This document shows positions 1 to 9,648 of a DNA stretch of 37,923 bases, one piece after another. The position numbers and the translations under genes are program-made. Under the pieces are notes generated by a model, which was given only the letters and a program-made list of their open reading frames with translations, was not told where the DNA came from and did no database searches. This stretch comes from SAR116 cluster bacterium MED-G04. GTDB taxonomy: Bacteria > Pseudomonadota > Alphaproteobacteria > Puniceispirillales > UBA1172. Where the stretch lies: contig NTKX01000012.1 of assembly GCA_002457135.1 (NCBI GenBank), positions 1-37,923 of the forward strand, written 5' to 3'. Every line of letters starts with the position of its first letter. Within the stretch, counting starts at the first letter, position 1.

Positions 1-501
1 ATGACCACCAATGCCGGTGCTGCCCAGCTCAGCCGTCAGGCGATCGGGTTTGGTCGCGGCATCAATATCGGCGCGGACACCGAGGCGATCGAAAAAACCT
101 TCACCCCTGAATTCAGGAACCGGTTGGATGCGACCATCCCATTTGCCAGCCTCCAGCCTGAGATTATCCGCATGGTGGTGGACAAGTTCATCCTCCAGCT
201 CGAAGCGCAACTGGCTGATCGCGGTGTCACCATCACGCTCAGTGATGAGGCGCGGGACTGGCTTGGTGAACGCGGTTATGATCCGGCCTATGGTGCGCGT
301 CCGCTCAGCCGTGTGGTGCAGGAATTCGTCAAGAAACCGCTTGCCGAAGAACTGCTCTTTGGGCGGCTGGTTGATGGCGGCTCGGTGCTGGTGGAAACGG
401 CCGAGCCGAATGACGATAGCGTGATTGAGGGCCTGACCGTCACGGCGATGCCGCCTGAGGGCAAGCCCAAGAAGAAAAGCCGCGAGACCGAGGAGGCCTA
501 G
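1..501 (+). CDS. clpA: ATP-dependent Clp protease ATP-binding subunit ClpA, C-terminal part
   Basis: This is the 3' end of a ClpA AAA+ unfoldase, which feeds substrates to the ClpP protease in the cytosol. The window opens inside the second AAA+ module: residues 1-7 carry the sensor-1 MTTNAGA motif, EFRNRLD at 37-43 is the arginine-finger region, and GYDPAYGARPL at 92-102 is the sensor-2 motif of the small D2 subdomain. A short Lys/Glu-rich tail ends the protein. The N-terminal domain and first AAA+ module lie outside the window, so the first ATG here is an internal codon and not a true start. The stop codon overlaps the stop of the convergent FemAB-like gene by three bases. Family assignment is secure; ClpA rather than ClpB/C is inferred from the short D2 end and the lack of a coiled-coil middle region in what is visible. 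Confidence 0.93.
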   Translation: MTTNAGAAQLSRQAIGFGRGINIGADTEAIEKTFTPEFRNRLDATIPFASLQPEIIRMVVDKFILQLEAQLADRGVTITLSDEARDWLGERGYDPAYGARPLSRVVQEFVKKPLAEELLFGRLVDGGSVLVETAEPNDDSVIEGLTVTAMPPEGKPKKKSRETEEA

Positions 502-1697
502 GCCCCCTTGCGGTAGGGCATCATTTCCCTCAGCTGGTCGGCATCACGGTCGATGGCGCGGGATTCCCTGTCGGTAAATTCGCGGATCGCATCGGCAAAT
601 CCCTCATGATAGAGGTAATGGGATGACCATGTGTCCACCGGCTCATAGCCGCGCTGGACCTTGTGCAGTCCTTGTGCGCCTGCCTCGACCCGGGCGAGCT
701 TATGGTCAATGGCATGGTCGATGGCCTGGTAATAGCAGGTTTCAAAATGCAGGAAGGGGATTTCCTCAAGGCAGCCCCAGTTGCGCCCGTAGAGCGTATC
801 CGCGCCAATGAAATTGAGCGCACCGGCGATCATCCGCCCGTCCCGCTCCGCCATCACCAATAGGATACGGTCTGCCATGGTCGCCCCGATCTGGTCAAAG
901 AAATCACGGGTCAGGTAGGCCCCGCCCCATTTCTTGTCAATCGTGGTCAGGTAGAAACGGTAGAAATCATCCCAGTGATGCGGCAGCAGGTCAGCCCCGG
1001 AGAGGCGGTGGAACCGCACCCCTGCATTGGCAATATCGCGGCGTTCACGCCGGATCACCTTGCGCTTGCGTGAGGCAAGGGTTTCCAGAAAATTATCAAA
1101 GCCGTCATAGGGGAGGTCGTGATCAGGGTCCCTGTTGTGCCAGTGGAACTGCATGCCCTTGCGCCTGATCCAGCCCTGATCCGACGATGCCAGAAAATCA
1201 GCCTCGGCCTCACTCAGGAAAGTGATATGCAGGGACGAAAGCCCCATCTGCCCGCCAGCCTCCACCGCGCCTGAGGCAAGGGCCTCCATGATGCTGATAC
1301 GCTGATCCTGCGGCAGGGTCCGGTCCACCATGAGGCGTTCCCCCGGGACCGGGGAGAAAGGGATCGCGCTCAACCCCTTGGGGTAATACTGCCCGCCTGC
1401 ACGCTGCCAGGCATTGGCCCAGGAATGGTCAAAGACGTATTCACCATAGGAATGGCCCTTGGCGTAGAACGGCATGACGGCAATGATCCGGCCCTCGCTG
1501 TTCTTGAGCGTCAGGTGGCGGGGCATCCAGCCGGTTTCGGTGACCGCCGACTGGCTGTATTCCATCGCGGCGAGGAGGGCGTGGCATTGCAACGGGTTAT
1601 CAGGCCCGGCGCAGCGATCCCAGTCTTCGGCCGGGATCGCCTTGAGGCTGTCATGGGTTTCGAGAACCCAGTTACTGTCAGGGGAAGCATCATCCAT
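498..1697 (-). CDS. FemAB-like GNAT-fold acyltransferase (DUF482 / peptidogalycan biosynthesis type)
   Basis: A protein of about 399 residues of the DUF482/FemAB-like family, predicted GNAT-fold acyltransferases whose substrate is not established. The diagnostic C-terminal signature is present: YGRNWGC, then FETCYYQAIDHAI, then EAGAQGLHKVQRGYEP followed by TWSSHYL. A basic SRKRKVIRRERR segment lies mid-protein. The reading frame stays open through the neighbouring RidA gene, but starting there would overlap RidA by over 100 bases, so I chose the ATG at 1697, which is 43 bases after the RidA stop and has a weak AAGG upstream. It probably forms a two-gene operon with RidA. The name 'peptidogalycan biosynthesis' comes from the family label and not from any evidence here. 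Confidence 0.85.
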   Translation of the reverse strand: MDDASPDSNWVLETHDSLKAIPAEDWDRCAGPDNPLQCHALLAAMEYSQSAVTETGWMPRHLTLKNSEGRIIAVMPFYAKGHSYGEYVFDHSWANAWQRAGGQYYPKGLSAIPFSPVPGERLMVDRTLPQDQRISIMEALASGAVEAGGQMGLSSLHITFLSEAEADFLASSDQGWIRRKGMQFHWHNRDPDHDLPYDGFDNFLETLASRKRKVIRRERRDIANAGVRFHRLSGADLLPHHWDDFYRFYLTTIDKKWGGAYLTRDFFDQIGATMADRILLVMAERDGRMIAGALNFIGADTLYGRNWGCLEEIPFLHFETCYYQAIDHAIDHKLARVEAGAQGLHKVQRGYEPVDTWSSHYLYHEGFADAIREFTDRESRAIDRDADQLREMMPYRKGA

Positions 1698-1740
1698 GAC
1701 CTTGAGATAAGGCCAGACCCCCCTTGCGGCAATAGCTGGA

Positions 1741-2211
1741 TCAGTCGATTTCGAACATGCCTTCAATTTCGACAACACAGCCGAGCGGAAGCGCACTGGC
1801 ACCAACCGCGAAACGGGCATGGCGGCCGGCATCACCAAACACCTCAACCATCATGTCGGAGGCACCGTTGATGATTTTGGGCTGGCCGGTGAAATCAGGC
1901 GTTGAGGCCACAAAGCCGCCCAGCTTGACCACCCGCTTGACGCGATCGAGGTTACCGCCGGTGGCTGTCTTGAGCTGGGCCAGCAGGTTGATGGCGCATT
2001 TCTGCGCTTCGCCAATGGCCTGCTCTTCGGTCACGCTGCCGTCACCCACAACCCCGGTGACAGACACTTTGCCTGCTTCCATCGGGACCTGACCTGAGAC
2101 AATCACCAGATTGCCGGTCACCACATACGGCACATAATTCGCCGCCGGGGCTGGTGCATCAGGGATTTCAATGCCGAGTTCCGCCAGTCGGGCGTCAATT
2201 TTTCCTGCCAT
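1741..2211 (-). CDS. RidA/YjgF/YER057c/UK114 family protein
   Basis: A 156-residue RidA-superfamily protein. The classical members are small cytosolic trimers that hydrolyse reactive enamine/imine intermediates released by PLP enzymes. The family core is clear: VVTGNLVIVSGQVP near residue 30-43, and HARFAVGASALPLGCVVEIEG at the C-terminus, whose arginine in HARxAVG is the conserved carboxylate-binding residue. The length (about 155 instead of about 128) and the long N-terminal strand fit the YjgF_endoribonuclease-like subgroup common next to DUF482 genes in alphaproteobacteria. It is the upstream partner of the FemAB-like gene. The specific substrate cannot be read from sequence. Confidence 0.93.
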   Translation of the reverse strand: MAGKIDARLAELGIEIPDAPAPAANYVPYVVTGNLVIVSGQVPMEAGKVSVTGVVGDGSVTEEQAIGEAQKCAINLLAQLKTATGGNLDRVKRVVKLGGFVASTPDFTGQPKIINGASDMMVEVFGDAGRHARFAVGASALPLGCVVEIEGMFEID

Positions 2212-2243
2212 GGTTCTATCCTCATGAGGTGCTGTTCAAGATT

Positions 2244-2267
2244 AATGGCGGGCATTTGCCCGCCATT
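2244..2267 (-). terminator. Perfect 10-bp hairpin after nrdJ
   Basis: A perfect inverted repeat, AATGGCGGGC - ATTT - GCCCGCCATT, lies between the nrdJ stop and the RidA start. Read on the minus strand, it follows nrdJ by about 40 bases and is followed by AATCTTG, so the U-tract is poor. Its position and stem strength suggest a transcription terminator or 3'-end stabiliser for the nrdJ mRNA, separating it from the RidA gene. Confidence 0.65.
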
Positions 2268-2304
2268 GAAAGATTGTCTTTATTTCAGGTCTTTCTGTCC
2301 AGCC

Positions 2305-5300
2305 TTAACTGCAACCCGTGGTGGCCCCGCAGGTGTTGCATTTCAGGCAGGTGCCGTTGCGGACCAGGGTGAAATTGCCGCATTCACCGCAATTTTCGCC
2401 TTCATAGCCCTGCATTCTGGCCTGCTTGATCCGGGTCGTCACATCATCCTGCATGCTACCGGCTGAACCGCTGGCCATGGCGGTCGTAACCGCGCTGCCA
2501 GCCTGAGCTGTAACGGCCGGGGTAGAAGGTGCCTCAGCCGTCACCACATCACCATCAGTGCCGGTGGCGAGAACATCCGCCGGTCTCAGCAGAACAATAT
2601 TGCGGTTGCGGACAAAGCCGGTGGAGATTTTGGCCTGGGCCAGTTCGGACTGGCTTTCACCCGTGCCGGTGGTCCCGGCATCAAGGTCTTCAGGGTTGAC
2701 GTGGCCAAGATCGCTCCGGTCAAGATAGGAGATCGCCAGTTCACGGAAGATATAGTCAAGGATAGAGGTCGACATCTTGATCATGTCGTTGCCCTGAACC
2801 ATGCCTTGCGGTTCGAACCGGGTGAAGGTGAAGGCCTCAACATATTCTTCAAGCGGCACGCCGTATTGCAGGCCGATTGAAACCGCAATGGCGAAGTTGT
2901 TCATCAATGAGCGGAAAGCCGCGCCTTCCTTGTGCATATCGATGAAGAGTTCACCAAGCCGGCCATCTTCGTATTCACCGGTGCGGAGATAGACCTTATG
3001 GCCGCCGACAATCGCTTTCTGGGTGTAGCCCTTGCGGCGATCAGGCAGTTTGTGGCGTTCGGCAATGAAACGCTCAACGATTTTTTCCACCACCCGGGTT
3101 GTCTGTTCAACCACCGGAGCCTCGATGATGTCCTCCAGCTCTTCCATATCCTCTTCATCCACAAGGGAGGCAGAGAGCGGCTGGCTGAGCTTGGAGCCAT
3201 CACGGTAGAGGGCATTGGCCTTGAGGCCAAGCCGCCAGGACAGCATATAGGCCGCCCCGCAATCTTCAACCGTGGCGTTGTTCGGCATGTTGATGGTCTT
3301 GGAAATGGCACCCGAGATGAACGGCTGGGCTGCGGCCATCATGGTGATGTGGCTGTTGACGCTGAGGAAGCGCTTGCCAAGGCGACCGCACGGGTTGGCG
3401 CAATCAAACACAGGCAGATGCTCATCCTTCAGGTGAGGCGCGTTTTCAAGCGTCATGGCACCGCAGACATGGGTGTTGGCGTGGTCAATCTCATCCTTGC
3501 TGAAACCAAGATGCCCCAGCAGGTTGAAGTTGAAATCATTGAGCTGCTCTTCGGTCAGCCCAAGCACGTCCTTGCAGAACTCCTCACCAAGGGTGAAGCG
3601 GTTGAAGGCGAACTTGATATCAAAGGCTGAGGTCAGCTGCGCCGAGAGCGTGTCAAGCACGGCATCGGTGAAGCCCTTGTCCTTGAGCGCGTTGATGCTG
3701 ATGGACTGGCATTTTTCAAGGCTGCCATGACCAACCGCGTAGCGGATGATATCGTCAATCTGGCTGTCGCTGTAACCGAGGTTGGACAGCGCTTCCGGTA
3801 CCACCCGGTTGATGATCTTGAAATAGCCGCCGCCAGCCAGTTTCTTGAACTTGACGATGGCGAAATCAGGCTCGATCCCGGTGGTGTCGCAATCCATGAC
3901 CAGACCGATTGTCCCGGTCGGGGCAATCACGGTGGACTGGGCATTGCGGTAGCCATGCTTCTCACCAAGGGCGAGGGCTTCATCCCAGGCCACACGGGCA
4001 GCCTCGGGCAGGCGGGCATCAGGGCAGTCGCCTTCCACCAGCGGCACCGGCTTGACGGTCAGCTCTTCATAACCGCCAGCTTCACCATAGGCCGCACGGC
4101 GATGGTTGCGGATAACCCGCAGCATGCTGTCAGCATTTTCATCATAGCGCGGGAAGGTGCCGAGCTCGCCCGCCATTTCGGCCGAGGTGGCATAGGCAAC
4201 GCCCGTCATGATCGCGCTGATGGAACCGCAGATCGCCCGGGCTTCATCACTGTCATAGGAATGACCGGCGGCCATCAGCAACCCGCCGATATTGGCGTAA
4301 CCGAGACCAAGGGTGCGGTAATCATAGGATCGCTGGGCAATTTCCCTGGATGGGAACTGCGCCATCATGACCGAGATTTCCAGCGTAATGGTCCAGAACC
4401 GGCAGGCATGACGATAGGCATCAATGTCGAACGATTTGTCGTCATTGCGGAACTGCATCAGGTTGAGCGATGCAAGGTTGCAGGCCGTGTCATCAAGGAA
4501 CATGTACTCAGAGCAGGGGTTGGATGCGTTGATCCGGCCGCCGCTCGGGCAGGTGTGCCATTCGTTGATGGTGCTGTCGTATTGCAGGCCGGGATCAGCG
4601 CAGGACCAGGCGGCATAGGCGATCTTGTCCCACAGCTCGGCGGCGTTGACCTTTTCGCTGACTTTGCCATCGGTGCGGCGGATCAGCTCCCACTCACCCT
4701 TTGAGATGACTTCTTCCAGGAATTCGTTTGAGACCCGGACAGAGTTGTTGGAATTCTGCCCTGACACCGTCATGTAGGCTTCGGAATCCCAGTCGGTATC
4801 ATAGGTCTTGAATTCGATTTCGGTGAAACCCTGTTCGGCGAACTGGATCACCCGCTGGATGTAGTTTTCAGGGATCATGGCCTTGCGGGCGGCGATGATC
4901 GCCTTTTTCAGCGGCTTGTTGGTCTTGGCGCTGTAACGGTCAACGGCCGGGATATCATCATCGGTGCAGGCCGCCATGACTTCATTCATGTGCATGCTGG
5001 CCAGTTTGGAACCGGCCACAAGCGCGGCGACTTTCTGTTCTTCAACGACCTTCCAGTCGATGTATTTGACGATATCGGGATGGTCAATATCCACCGTCAC
5101 CATCTTGGCGGCGCGGCGGGTTGTGCCGCCGGATTTGATCGCCCCGGCAGCGCGGTCACCAATGCGCAGAAAGCTCATCAGCCCGGATGATTTGCCGCCG
5201 CCAGCCAGCGGTTCCGTCTCACCCCTCAACTGGGAGAAGTTGGTGCCGGTGCCGGAGCCGTATTTAAAGAGGCGGGCTTCACGAACCCACAGATCCATGA

Positions 5301-5940
5301 TGCCGCCCTCGTTGACGAGATCATCCTTGATCGACTGGATAAAACAGGCATGCGGCTGGGGGTGTTCATAGGCGGACTTGGAACGCGTCAGCTTGCCGGT
5401 TTCATAGTCAACATAGTGATGCCCCTGGCCAGCGCCATCAATACCGTAGGCCCAATGCAGGCCGGTGTTGAACCACTGCGGTGAATTGGGTGCAGCCATC
5501 TGCATGGCCAGCATGAAACGCATTTCATCAAAATAGGTTCTGGCGTCTTCTTCGCTGGTGAAATAGCCGCCTTTCCAGCCCCAATAGGTCCATGTCCCGG
5601 CGAGGCGGTCATAAACCTGCTTGGCCGAAACCTCACCACCATAACGGTCTTCTTCGGGCAGTTCTTTCAGGGCTGCATTATCAGGCACGGAACGCCAGAG
5701 CCATGACGGAACCGAATTTTCTTCAACTTTCTTGAGCCGTGCAGCAACACCGGCCTTGCGAAAATACTTCTGGGCCAGAATATCGATTGCAACCTGGGAG
5801 AAATGCCCGGGCGCTTCAACATCATTGGCCTGGAATACGATCGTTCCGTCAGGGTTGCGGATTTCACTGATTGCGGAAATCCACTCCATCTGGTCGTAAG
5901 GCGAAGCATTTGGAGCGGTGAAGTGGCGGGTTAGTTTCAT
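2305..5940 (-). CDS. nrdJ: Vitamin B12-dependent (class II) ribonucleoside-diphosphate reductase NrdJ
   Basis: A 1211-residue adenosylcobalamin-dependent ribonucleotide reductase that makes deoxyribonucleotides independently of oxygen. The catalytic set is readable by spacing: C199 (PHACF) and C487 (TACNL) as the redox pair, C476 as the thiyl-radical cysteine and E478 in NPCSE; the 11-residue distance 476-487 matches characterised class II enzymes. PTGTIG and CDTTGIEP further on belong to the barrel core. The last 30 residues form a cysteine-rich tail (C1184, C1187, C1198, C1201, C1204, C1210) typical of the large NrdJ type, probably a zinc-ribbon/thiol-relay tail that re-reduces the active site. 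Two NrdR-like boxes sit upstream. The start ATG has only a weak AAGG upstream. No other reductase is visible here, so if this is the only one the cell needs cobalamin. Confidence 0.97.
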   Translation of the reverse strand: MKLTRHFTAPNASPYDQMEWISAISEIRNPDGTIVFQANDVEAPGHFSQVAIDILAQKYFRKAGVAARLKKVEENSVPSWLWRSVPDNAALKELPEEDRYGGEVSAKQVYDRLAGTWTYWGWKGGYFTSEEDARTYFDEMRFMLAMQMAAPNSPQWFNTGLHWAYGIDGAGQGHHYVDYETGKLTRSKSAYEHPQPHACFIQSIKDDLVNEGGIMDLWVREARLFKYGSGTGTNFSQLRGETEPLAGGGKSSGLMSFLRIGDRAAGAIKSGGTTRRAAKMVTVDIDHPDIVKYIDWKVVEEQKVAALVAGSKLASMHMNEVMAACTDDDIPAVDRYSAKTNKPLKKAIIAARKAMIPENYIQRVIQFAEQGFTEIEFKTYDTDWDSEAYMTVSGQNSNNSVRVSNEFLEEVISKGEWELIRRTDGKVSEKVNAAELWDKIAYAAWSCADPGLQYDSTINEWHTCPSGGRINASNPCSEYMFLDDTACNLASLNLMQFRNDDKSFDIDAYRHACRFWTITLEISVMMAQFPSREIAQRSYDYRTLGLGYANIGGLLMAAGHSYDSDEARAICGSISAIMTGVAYATSAEMAGELGTFPRYDENADSMLRVIRNHRRAAYGEAGGYEELTVKPVPLVEGDCPDARLPEAARVAWDEALALGEKHGYRNAQSTVIAPTGTIGLVMDCDTTGIEPDFAIVKFKKLAGGGYFKIINRVVPEALSNLGYSDSQIDDIIRYAVGHGSLEKCQSISINALKDKGFTDAVLDTLSAQLTSAFDIKFAFNRFTLGEEFCKDVLGLTEEQLNDFNFNLLGHLGFSKDEIDHANTHVCGAMTLENAPHLKDEHLPVFDCANPCGRLGKRFLSVNSHITMMAAAQPFISGAISKTINMPNNATVEDCGAAYMLSWRLGLKANALYRDGSKLSQPLSASLVDEEDMEELEDIIEAPVVEQTTRVVEKIVERFIAERHKLPDRRKGYTQKAIVGGHKVYLRTGEYEDGRLGELFIDMHKEGAAFRSLMNNFAIAVSIGLQYGVPLEEYVEAFTFTRFEPQGMVQGNDMIKMSTSILDYIFRELAISYLDRSDLGHVNPEDLDAGTTGTGESQSELAQAKISTGFVRNRNIVLLRPADVLATGTDGDVVTAEAPSTPAVTAQAGSAVTTAMASGSAGSMQDDVTTRIKQARMQGYEGENCGECGNFTLVRNGTCLKCNTCGATTGCS

Positions 5941-6013
5941 GTGTTACTGCCTTGATTTTGTTTGTTGACCCAAAGAAAAAAAGAGGTTCAAAAAGCGCAA
6001 GAACTGAGCTTTT

Positions 6014-6061
6014 TACCAATATGTAGTGTTGATTACCCCTACAGGCTACATGATATTGTTT
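6014..6061 (-). promoter_or_regulatory. Tandem NrdR-box-like operator upstream of nrdJ
   Basis: Read on the minus strand, two 16-bp sites resemble the known NrdR box (acaCwATATaTwGtgt). Box 1, ACACTACATATTGGTA at 6029-6014, matches about 12 of 16 positions. Box 2, AAACAATATCATGTAG at 6061-6046, matches about 11 of 16. Their centres are exactly 32 bp apart, about three helical turns, which is the usual spacing for NrdR pairs. NrdR is the ATP/dATP-sensing repressor of ribonucleotide reductase genes, so this predicts dATP-responsive control of nrdJ. No nrdR gene lies in the window. The rest of the 5941-6294 divergent gap holds no gene I can support and no B12-riboswitch core. Confidence 0.72.
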
Positions 6062-6294
6062 CCCCTTCCAAGAACAATTATGGCAGAATTCGAAAAAAAT
6101 GAGGTCATTCCACGGGGCTTTAAGGCGCTCATCTTTCAAGCGTATTATTTCCCCGGGGAGTTTCAATTTTAGGTGGTTATAGCGCAAGGTTTCGTTAATC
6201 TATTGTCCCCGGGGGCGTTGCCATCACGCCGGTCATGGGGTATGGATTAAGGACAGATAAGGGAAATAAATTCCCGGCATTGAGGATCACGACC

Positions 6295-6657
6295 ATGAGT
6301 TTTGTTTCGCGCCTTTTCATCAGCATGAGGTCTCGCGAAATTGGTGCTGATGCGTTCGGCAACCGATATTATGAGGCCCGCAAGCCGGACCGGCTTGGCC
6401 GGATCAAGCGTTTCGTTGTCTATAACGGCACGGCAGAGGCCAGCAAGGTCCCTGCTGACTGGCATGGCTGGCTTCATCATACCGAGGACACGCCGCCCCC
6501 TGCCGAAGGCTACGCGAGGCGCGGCTGGCAGAAGGAACATCTGCCCAATCTGACCGGCACCATTCACGCTCATCGTCCGGCTGGCCACCTCATGAAAGGC
6601 GGCAGGCGCAGACGCACAACAGGCGATTACGAAGCCTGGAACCCCGAACAGGAATAA
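6295..6657 (+). CDS. NDUFA12-family NADH:ubiquinone oxidoreductase accessory subunit
   Basis: A 120-residue protein of the NDUFA12 (17.2 kDa) family, an accessory subunit of respiratory complex I shared by alphaproteobacteria and mitochondria. Near the N-terminus EIGADAFGNRYYEAR is the characteristic segment, followed by RFVVYNG, EASKVPADWHGWLHHT and a C-terminal YEAWNPE. The frame is open further upstream, but the ATG at 6295 is preceded by GAGG at a usable distance and begins MSFVSRLF, matching the expected family length. It starts a tightly packed plus-strand run with mlaD (4-base gap) and the DUF2155 gene (overlap). Other complex I genes are not nearby, which is normal for this subunit. 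Confidence 0.93.
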   Translation: MSFVSRLFISMRSREIGADAFGNRYYEARKPDRLGRIKRFVVYNGTAEASKVPADWHGWLHHTEDTPPPAEGYARRGWQKEHLPNLTGTIHAHRPAGHLMKGGRRRRTTGDYEAWNPEQE

Positions 6658-6661
6658 GCCC

Positions 6662-7117
6662 ATGAAACGCAATACCATTGAAACCGTCATGGGTGCCGTT
6701 GTCCTGCTGGTCGCTGGCGGGTTCCTGTGGCTGGCCTATACCGCCACCGGTGTTCAATCCTCCAGCGGGACCCGCGTGATGGCCCAGTTCGGCAATATTG
6801 GCGGGCTTGGCATTGGTGATGATGTTCAGGTATCGGGCATTGCCATCGGCCGGGTGATCGCAACCGAACTGGATAAAACCAAATTCAGTGCCAGCGTCAC
6901 CATGGCCATTGATGAAAGCGTCAGCCTGCCCTCTGACAGCGCGGCGCGGATTGTTGCCTCATCGCTTCTTGGCGGCAATCACATTGAAATCCTGCCCGGC
7001 TTTGAGGATGATTTCCTCATGGATGGGGATATGATCTACGATACCCGTGATCCGGTCAGCCTCACCGACCTGATCGGCAAGGCTGTGTTCAGCACAGGTG
7101 CCGGCAGCGATGGCTAG
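6662..7117 (+). CDS. mlaD: Outer membrane lipid asymmetry protein MlaD (MCE domain)
   Basis: A 151-residue MCE-domain protein with one N-terminal membrane helix (about residues 8-27). It matches MlaD, the periplasmic hexameric substrate-binding subunit of the MlaFEDB phospholipid transporter. The MCE core is visible as the segment GIGDDVQVSGIAIGRV, followed by LGGNHIEILPG, and the C-terminal SLTDLIGKAVF resembles the end of MlaD proteins. mlaE and mlaF are not adjacent, so the transporter is split in this genome. It is sandwiched between NDUFA12 and DUF2155 genes, an arrangement familiar from alphaproteobacteria. It overlaps the next gene by eight bases. Confidence 0.93.
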   Translation: MKRNTIETVMGAVVLLVAGGFLWLAYTATGVQSSSGTRVMAQFGNIGGLGIGDDVQVSGIAIGRVIATELDKTKFSASVTMAIDESVSLPSDSAARIVASSLLGGNHIEILPGFEDDFLMDGDMIYDTRDPVSLTDLIGKAVFSTGAGSDG

Positions 7118-7532
7118 AAGGCGATTTGCCTTTCCCGCAAGGGTGATGATCGGGGCCGCCATGCTGGGTCCCCTGCTGGCTCCCCTGCTGGCCTCACAGG
7201 CCTTTGCTGATGAAAGCCGGTGGCTTCAGGGCAAGCATGTCGAACTCCAGGCCCTCGACAAAATCACCGCCAGAATCGCGACGATTGAGGCTGAGGTGGG
7301 GATGCCGCTTCAATACGGCTCGCTCCAGATCACGGTTCACGGCTGCACCTACAGGCCGCCGACCCTGCCGCCTGAAATCGCTGCCTTTATGGAGGTTCGA
7401 ACCGTTGATCACAATGATGTGGTGGCGGATGAGGCGATTTTCAGCGGCTGGATGTTTGCATCCTCACCCGCGGTCAACGCGCTCGAACACCCGGTCTATG
7501 ATGTGACCGTGCTGGCTTGCAGAAAAGACTGA
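7110..7532 (+). CDS. DUF2155 domain-containing exported protein
   Basis: A 140-residue protein of the uncharacterised DUF2155 family. The N-terminus is a clear signal peptide (arginine-rich start, hydrophobic run, cleavage near AFA-DES), so it is exported. The conserved domain reads [15 protein letters not shown], then [16 protein letters not shown], then [30 protein letters not shown], with two conserved cysteines. I chose the ATG at 7110, inside the end of mlaD (ATGGCTAG); a GTG at 7098 is an alternative. The signal peptide contains a perfect 12-bp duplication. The 3' end overlaps the convergent aat gene by 37 bases. Function unknown; the genomic link to MlaD suggests, but does not prove, an envelope role. 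Confidence 0.88.
   Translation: MARRRFAFPARVMIGAAMLGPLLAPLLASQAFADESRWLQGKHVELQALDKITARIATIEAEVGMPLQYGSLQITVHGCTYRPPTLPPEIAAFMEVRTVDHNDVVADEAIFSGWMFASSPAVNALEHPVYDVTVLACRKD
7169..7192 (+). repeat. 12-bp perfect duplication inside the DUF2155 signal peptide
   Basis: Two exact tandem copies of TCCCCTGCTGGC encode the repeated PLLA units in the hydrophobic core of the signal peptide. Being a multiple of three, the repeat keeps the frame. Confidence 0.85.
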
Positions 7533-8164
7533 ACATAATCCATGTCGTCGTCATCCAGCGGGAACCTCGCCTCGGTTGCGAGCGCTTGCTGGAGCATGCC
7601 GCGAAATTCCTCACGCGGGATTTCCCTGACCCCGAACTGTTCCAGATGACTGCTGGTGAACTGTGTATCAAGCAGGGTGAACCCGCCTGACCACAGCCGC
7701 GCCATCAGATGCACAAGGGCAACCTTTGATGCATCACGGCCTCGGCTGAACATGCTCTCACCAAAAAAGGCACCGGCCAGCGCTACCCCGTAAAGCCCGC
7801 CCTCAAGGGATGGCTCACCGTCTTCATTCAGGCTCCATGCCTCAACCGAATGGGCAAAACCGAGGCGATGCAGGGCGCAGTAGAGCTGCCTGATCTGGCC
7901 GTTGATCCAGGTATCATCACGGCGTTTGGTGGCGGCCCGGCAGCCGTCAATAACCGCATCAAAGGCGTGATTGACCGTCACCCGATAACGCCGCTGGCGA
8001 ACCGTCCGGCGCAACCGCCGGGGAATATGCGCGGCCTCGATCGGCAGCACCCCGCGCTGGTCAGGATCAACGAAAAAAACCTCGTCATCATCACGGCTTT
8101 CCGCCATCGGAAAGACACCCAATGCATAGGCCTTGATCAGGGTTTCAGGTGAATACGCATGCAT
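7496..8164 (-). CDS. aat: Leucyl/phenylalanyl-tRNA--protein transferase
   Basis: A 222-residue Aat enzyme, which transfers Leu or Phe from aminoacyl-tRNA to N-terminal Arg/Lys of proteins, marking them for ClpS-ClpAP degradation. The family signature is clear: [13 protein letters not shown] at the N-terminus, [11 protein letters not shown], then [46 protein letters not shown] and [16 protein letters not shown] clpA 3' end lies at the left edge of the same window, though they are not in one operon. The 3' end runs 37 bases into the convergent DUF2155 gene, so the two transcripts are complementary at their ends. The gene follows accC at a 50-base gap in the same direction. Confidence 0.96.
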   Translation of the reverse strand: MHAYSPETLIKAYALGVFPMAESRDDDEVFFVDPDQRGVLPIEAAHIPRRLRRTVRQRRYRVTVNHAFDAVIDGCRAATKRRDDTWINGQIRQLYCALHRLGFAHSVEAWSLNEDGEPSLEGGLYGVALAGAFFGESMFSRGRDASKVALVHLMARLWSGGFTLLDTQFTSSHLEQFGVREIPREEFRGMLQQALATEARFPLDDDDMDYVQSFLQASTVTS

Positions 8165-8214
8165 GGGAAAATTATGCGTTGAGGCGGGGTTGTGCGCAAG
8201 CCCCCGGGTGAGCG

Positions 8215-9564
8215 TCAGTCCTCATCCTTATTGAGGAAGACTTCCTCAAGCCAGCGGATGGTGTAATCACCGCTGATGATATCCTTGTCCATGACCAGCC
8301 TGCGGTGCAGATCGAGCGAGGTTGGCATCGGCTCAATGATGCATTCCTGGAGCGCGCGCCTCAGCCGTTGCAGGCAATGCTCCCGGTCTTCGCCATGGAC
8401 GATCAGTTTCGCCACCAGGCTGTCGTAATGCGGCGGGATTTTATAGCCGGGGTAGAGGAAGGAATCCATCCGCACCCCTGGCCCGCCCGGGGCATGGAAA
8501 TTCGAAACCGTCCCCGGGGTCGGGAAAAACGTTTCGGGATGCTCGGCGTTGATCCGGCATTCGATGGCATGACCGTTGAAGCTGACATCTTCCTGGGTGA
8601 AGGAGAGTTTTTCCCCGGCGGCAATGCGGATCTGTTCCCGCACCAGATCAATGCCGGTAATTTCCTCGGTGATGGGATGCTCAACCTGGAGCCGGGTGTT
8701 CATTTCAATAAAGAAAAACTCCCCGTTCTCATAAAGAAATTCCATGGTGCCAAGCCCGAGATAGCCCATGCGGGCGGCGGCATCAGCCGCGATCTTGCCG
8801 ATATGGGCGCGCTCTTCAGGGGTCAGCACCGGGGAGGGCGCTTCCTCAAGCAGTTTCTGGTGGCGTCGCTGGACCGAACATTCACGCTCGCCCAGATGGG
8901 CGGTGCTGCCGTGGCTGTCGGCGATGATCTGGATTTCGATATGCCTCGGGTTATCGAGGTAGCGTTCCATGTAGACGGTATCATCACCGAAAGCGGCCTT
9001 GGCCTCACTCCGCGCTGATGAGAACGCTTCACTCAGATCATCGGGCGTTGCCGCAACCTTCATGCCGCGACCGCCGCCCCCTGATGCTGCCTTGATCAGG
9101 ACAGGATAGCCGACCGTATCGGCGACCTTGGCCGCCTCATCAACGCTGTCGATTGCGCCATCGGAACCGGGAACCAGCGGCAATCCGGCCTCGGCGGCGG
9201 TGCGTTTCGCCTCCACCTTGTCGCCCATGGCGAGGATATGATCTGTTTTCGGGCCGATGAAAATCAGGTTATGGGCTGAAACGACCTCAGCGAAATCGGC
9301 GTTCTCAGAGAGGAACCCGACCCCGGGATGGATGGCATCGGCACCGGTGATGCTGGCGGCCGAAATCAGGGCAGGGACATTGAGGTAGGAATCCTTTGAC
9401 GGGGCGTTGCCGATGCAGACGCTTTCATCAGCCAGCCGCACATGCATGGCATCGGTATCAGCGGTGGAATGGACAGCCACTGTCTCGATCCCCATATCGC
9501 GGCAGGCGCGCAGGACCCTGAGCGCAACATCACCGCGGTTGGCAATCAGAATTTTCTTGATCAT
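8215..9564 (-). CDS. accC: Acetyl-CoA carboxylase, biotin carboxylase subunit
   Basis: A 449-residue biotin carboxylase, exactly the usual length. It carboxylates biotin on AccB using ATP and bicarbonate, the first half-reaction of acetyl-CoA carboxylase in fatty acid synthesis. Visible features are the N-terminal [14 protein letters not shown], the glycine-rich ATP loop [10 protein letters not shown] at 161-170 preceded by K158, and the catalytic strand [11 protein letters not shown] at 287-297 with the metal-binding Glu and Arg that position biotin. It lies downstream of accB and aroQ on the same strand, with a 68-base gap to accB that contains a 16-bp tandem repeat array. No key residue is missing. 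Confidence 0.97.
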   Translation of the reverse strand: MIKKILIANRGDVALRVLRACRDMGIETVAVHSTADTDAMHVRLADESVCIGNAPSKDSYLNVPALISAASITGADAIHPGVGFLSENADFAEVVSAHNLIFIGPKTDHILAMGDKVEAKRTAAEAGLPLVPGSDGAIDSVDEAAKVADTVGYPVLIKAASGGGGRGMKVAATPDDLSEAFSSARSEAKAAFGDDTVYMERYLDNPRHIEIQIIADSHGSTAHLGERECSVQRRHQKLLEEAPSPVLTPEERAHIGKIAADAAARMGYLGLGTMEFLYENGEFFFIEMNTRLQVEHPITEEITGIDLVREQIRIAAGEKLSFTQEDVSFNGHAIECRINAEHPETFFPTPGTVSNFHAPGGPGVRMDSFLYPGYKIPPHYDSLVAKLIVHGEDREHCLQRLRRALQECIIEPMPTSLDLHRRLVMDKDIISGDYTIRWLEEVFLNKDED

Positions 9565-9600
9565 GCGATCTACCCCCGTGGGAAATGCAGTAAGGAAAGC

Positions 9601-9648
9601 CTATTCTATAATCACGCTATTCTATAATGACCCTATTCTACAATCACC
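9601..9648. repeat. Three 16-bp tandem copies at the accB stop codon
   Basis: Three tandem 16-bp units occupy 9601-9616, 9617-9632 and 9633-9648: CTATTCTATAATCACG, CTATTCTATAATGACC and CTATTCTACAATCACC. The third unit encodes the last codons of AccB, and its first three bases are the complement of the accB stop codon TAG. Each unit starts with the same CTA, so the stop is present three times. Because 16 is not a multiple of three, the stops lie in three different frames. Confidence 0.95.

Noticed and set aside
3727-4704. Long plus-strand open frame antisense to nrdJ
   Set aside because: Fully inside nrdJ, no recognisable domain or ribosome binding site; a mirror of the codon bias of a GC-rich gene.
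5941-6294. B12 riboswitch before nrdJ
   Set aside because: Expected for a cobalamin-dependent enzyme, but no B12-box-like core sequence was found in the gap; the NrdR-like boxes are the better signal.
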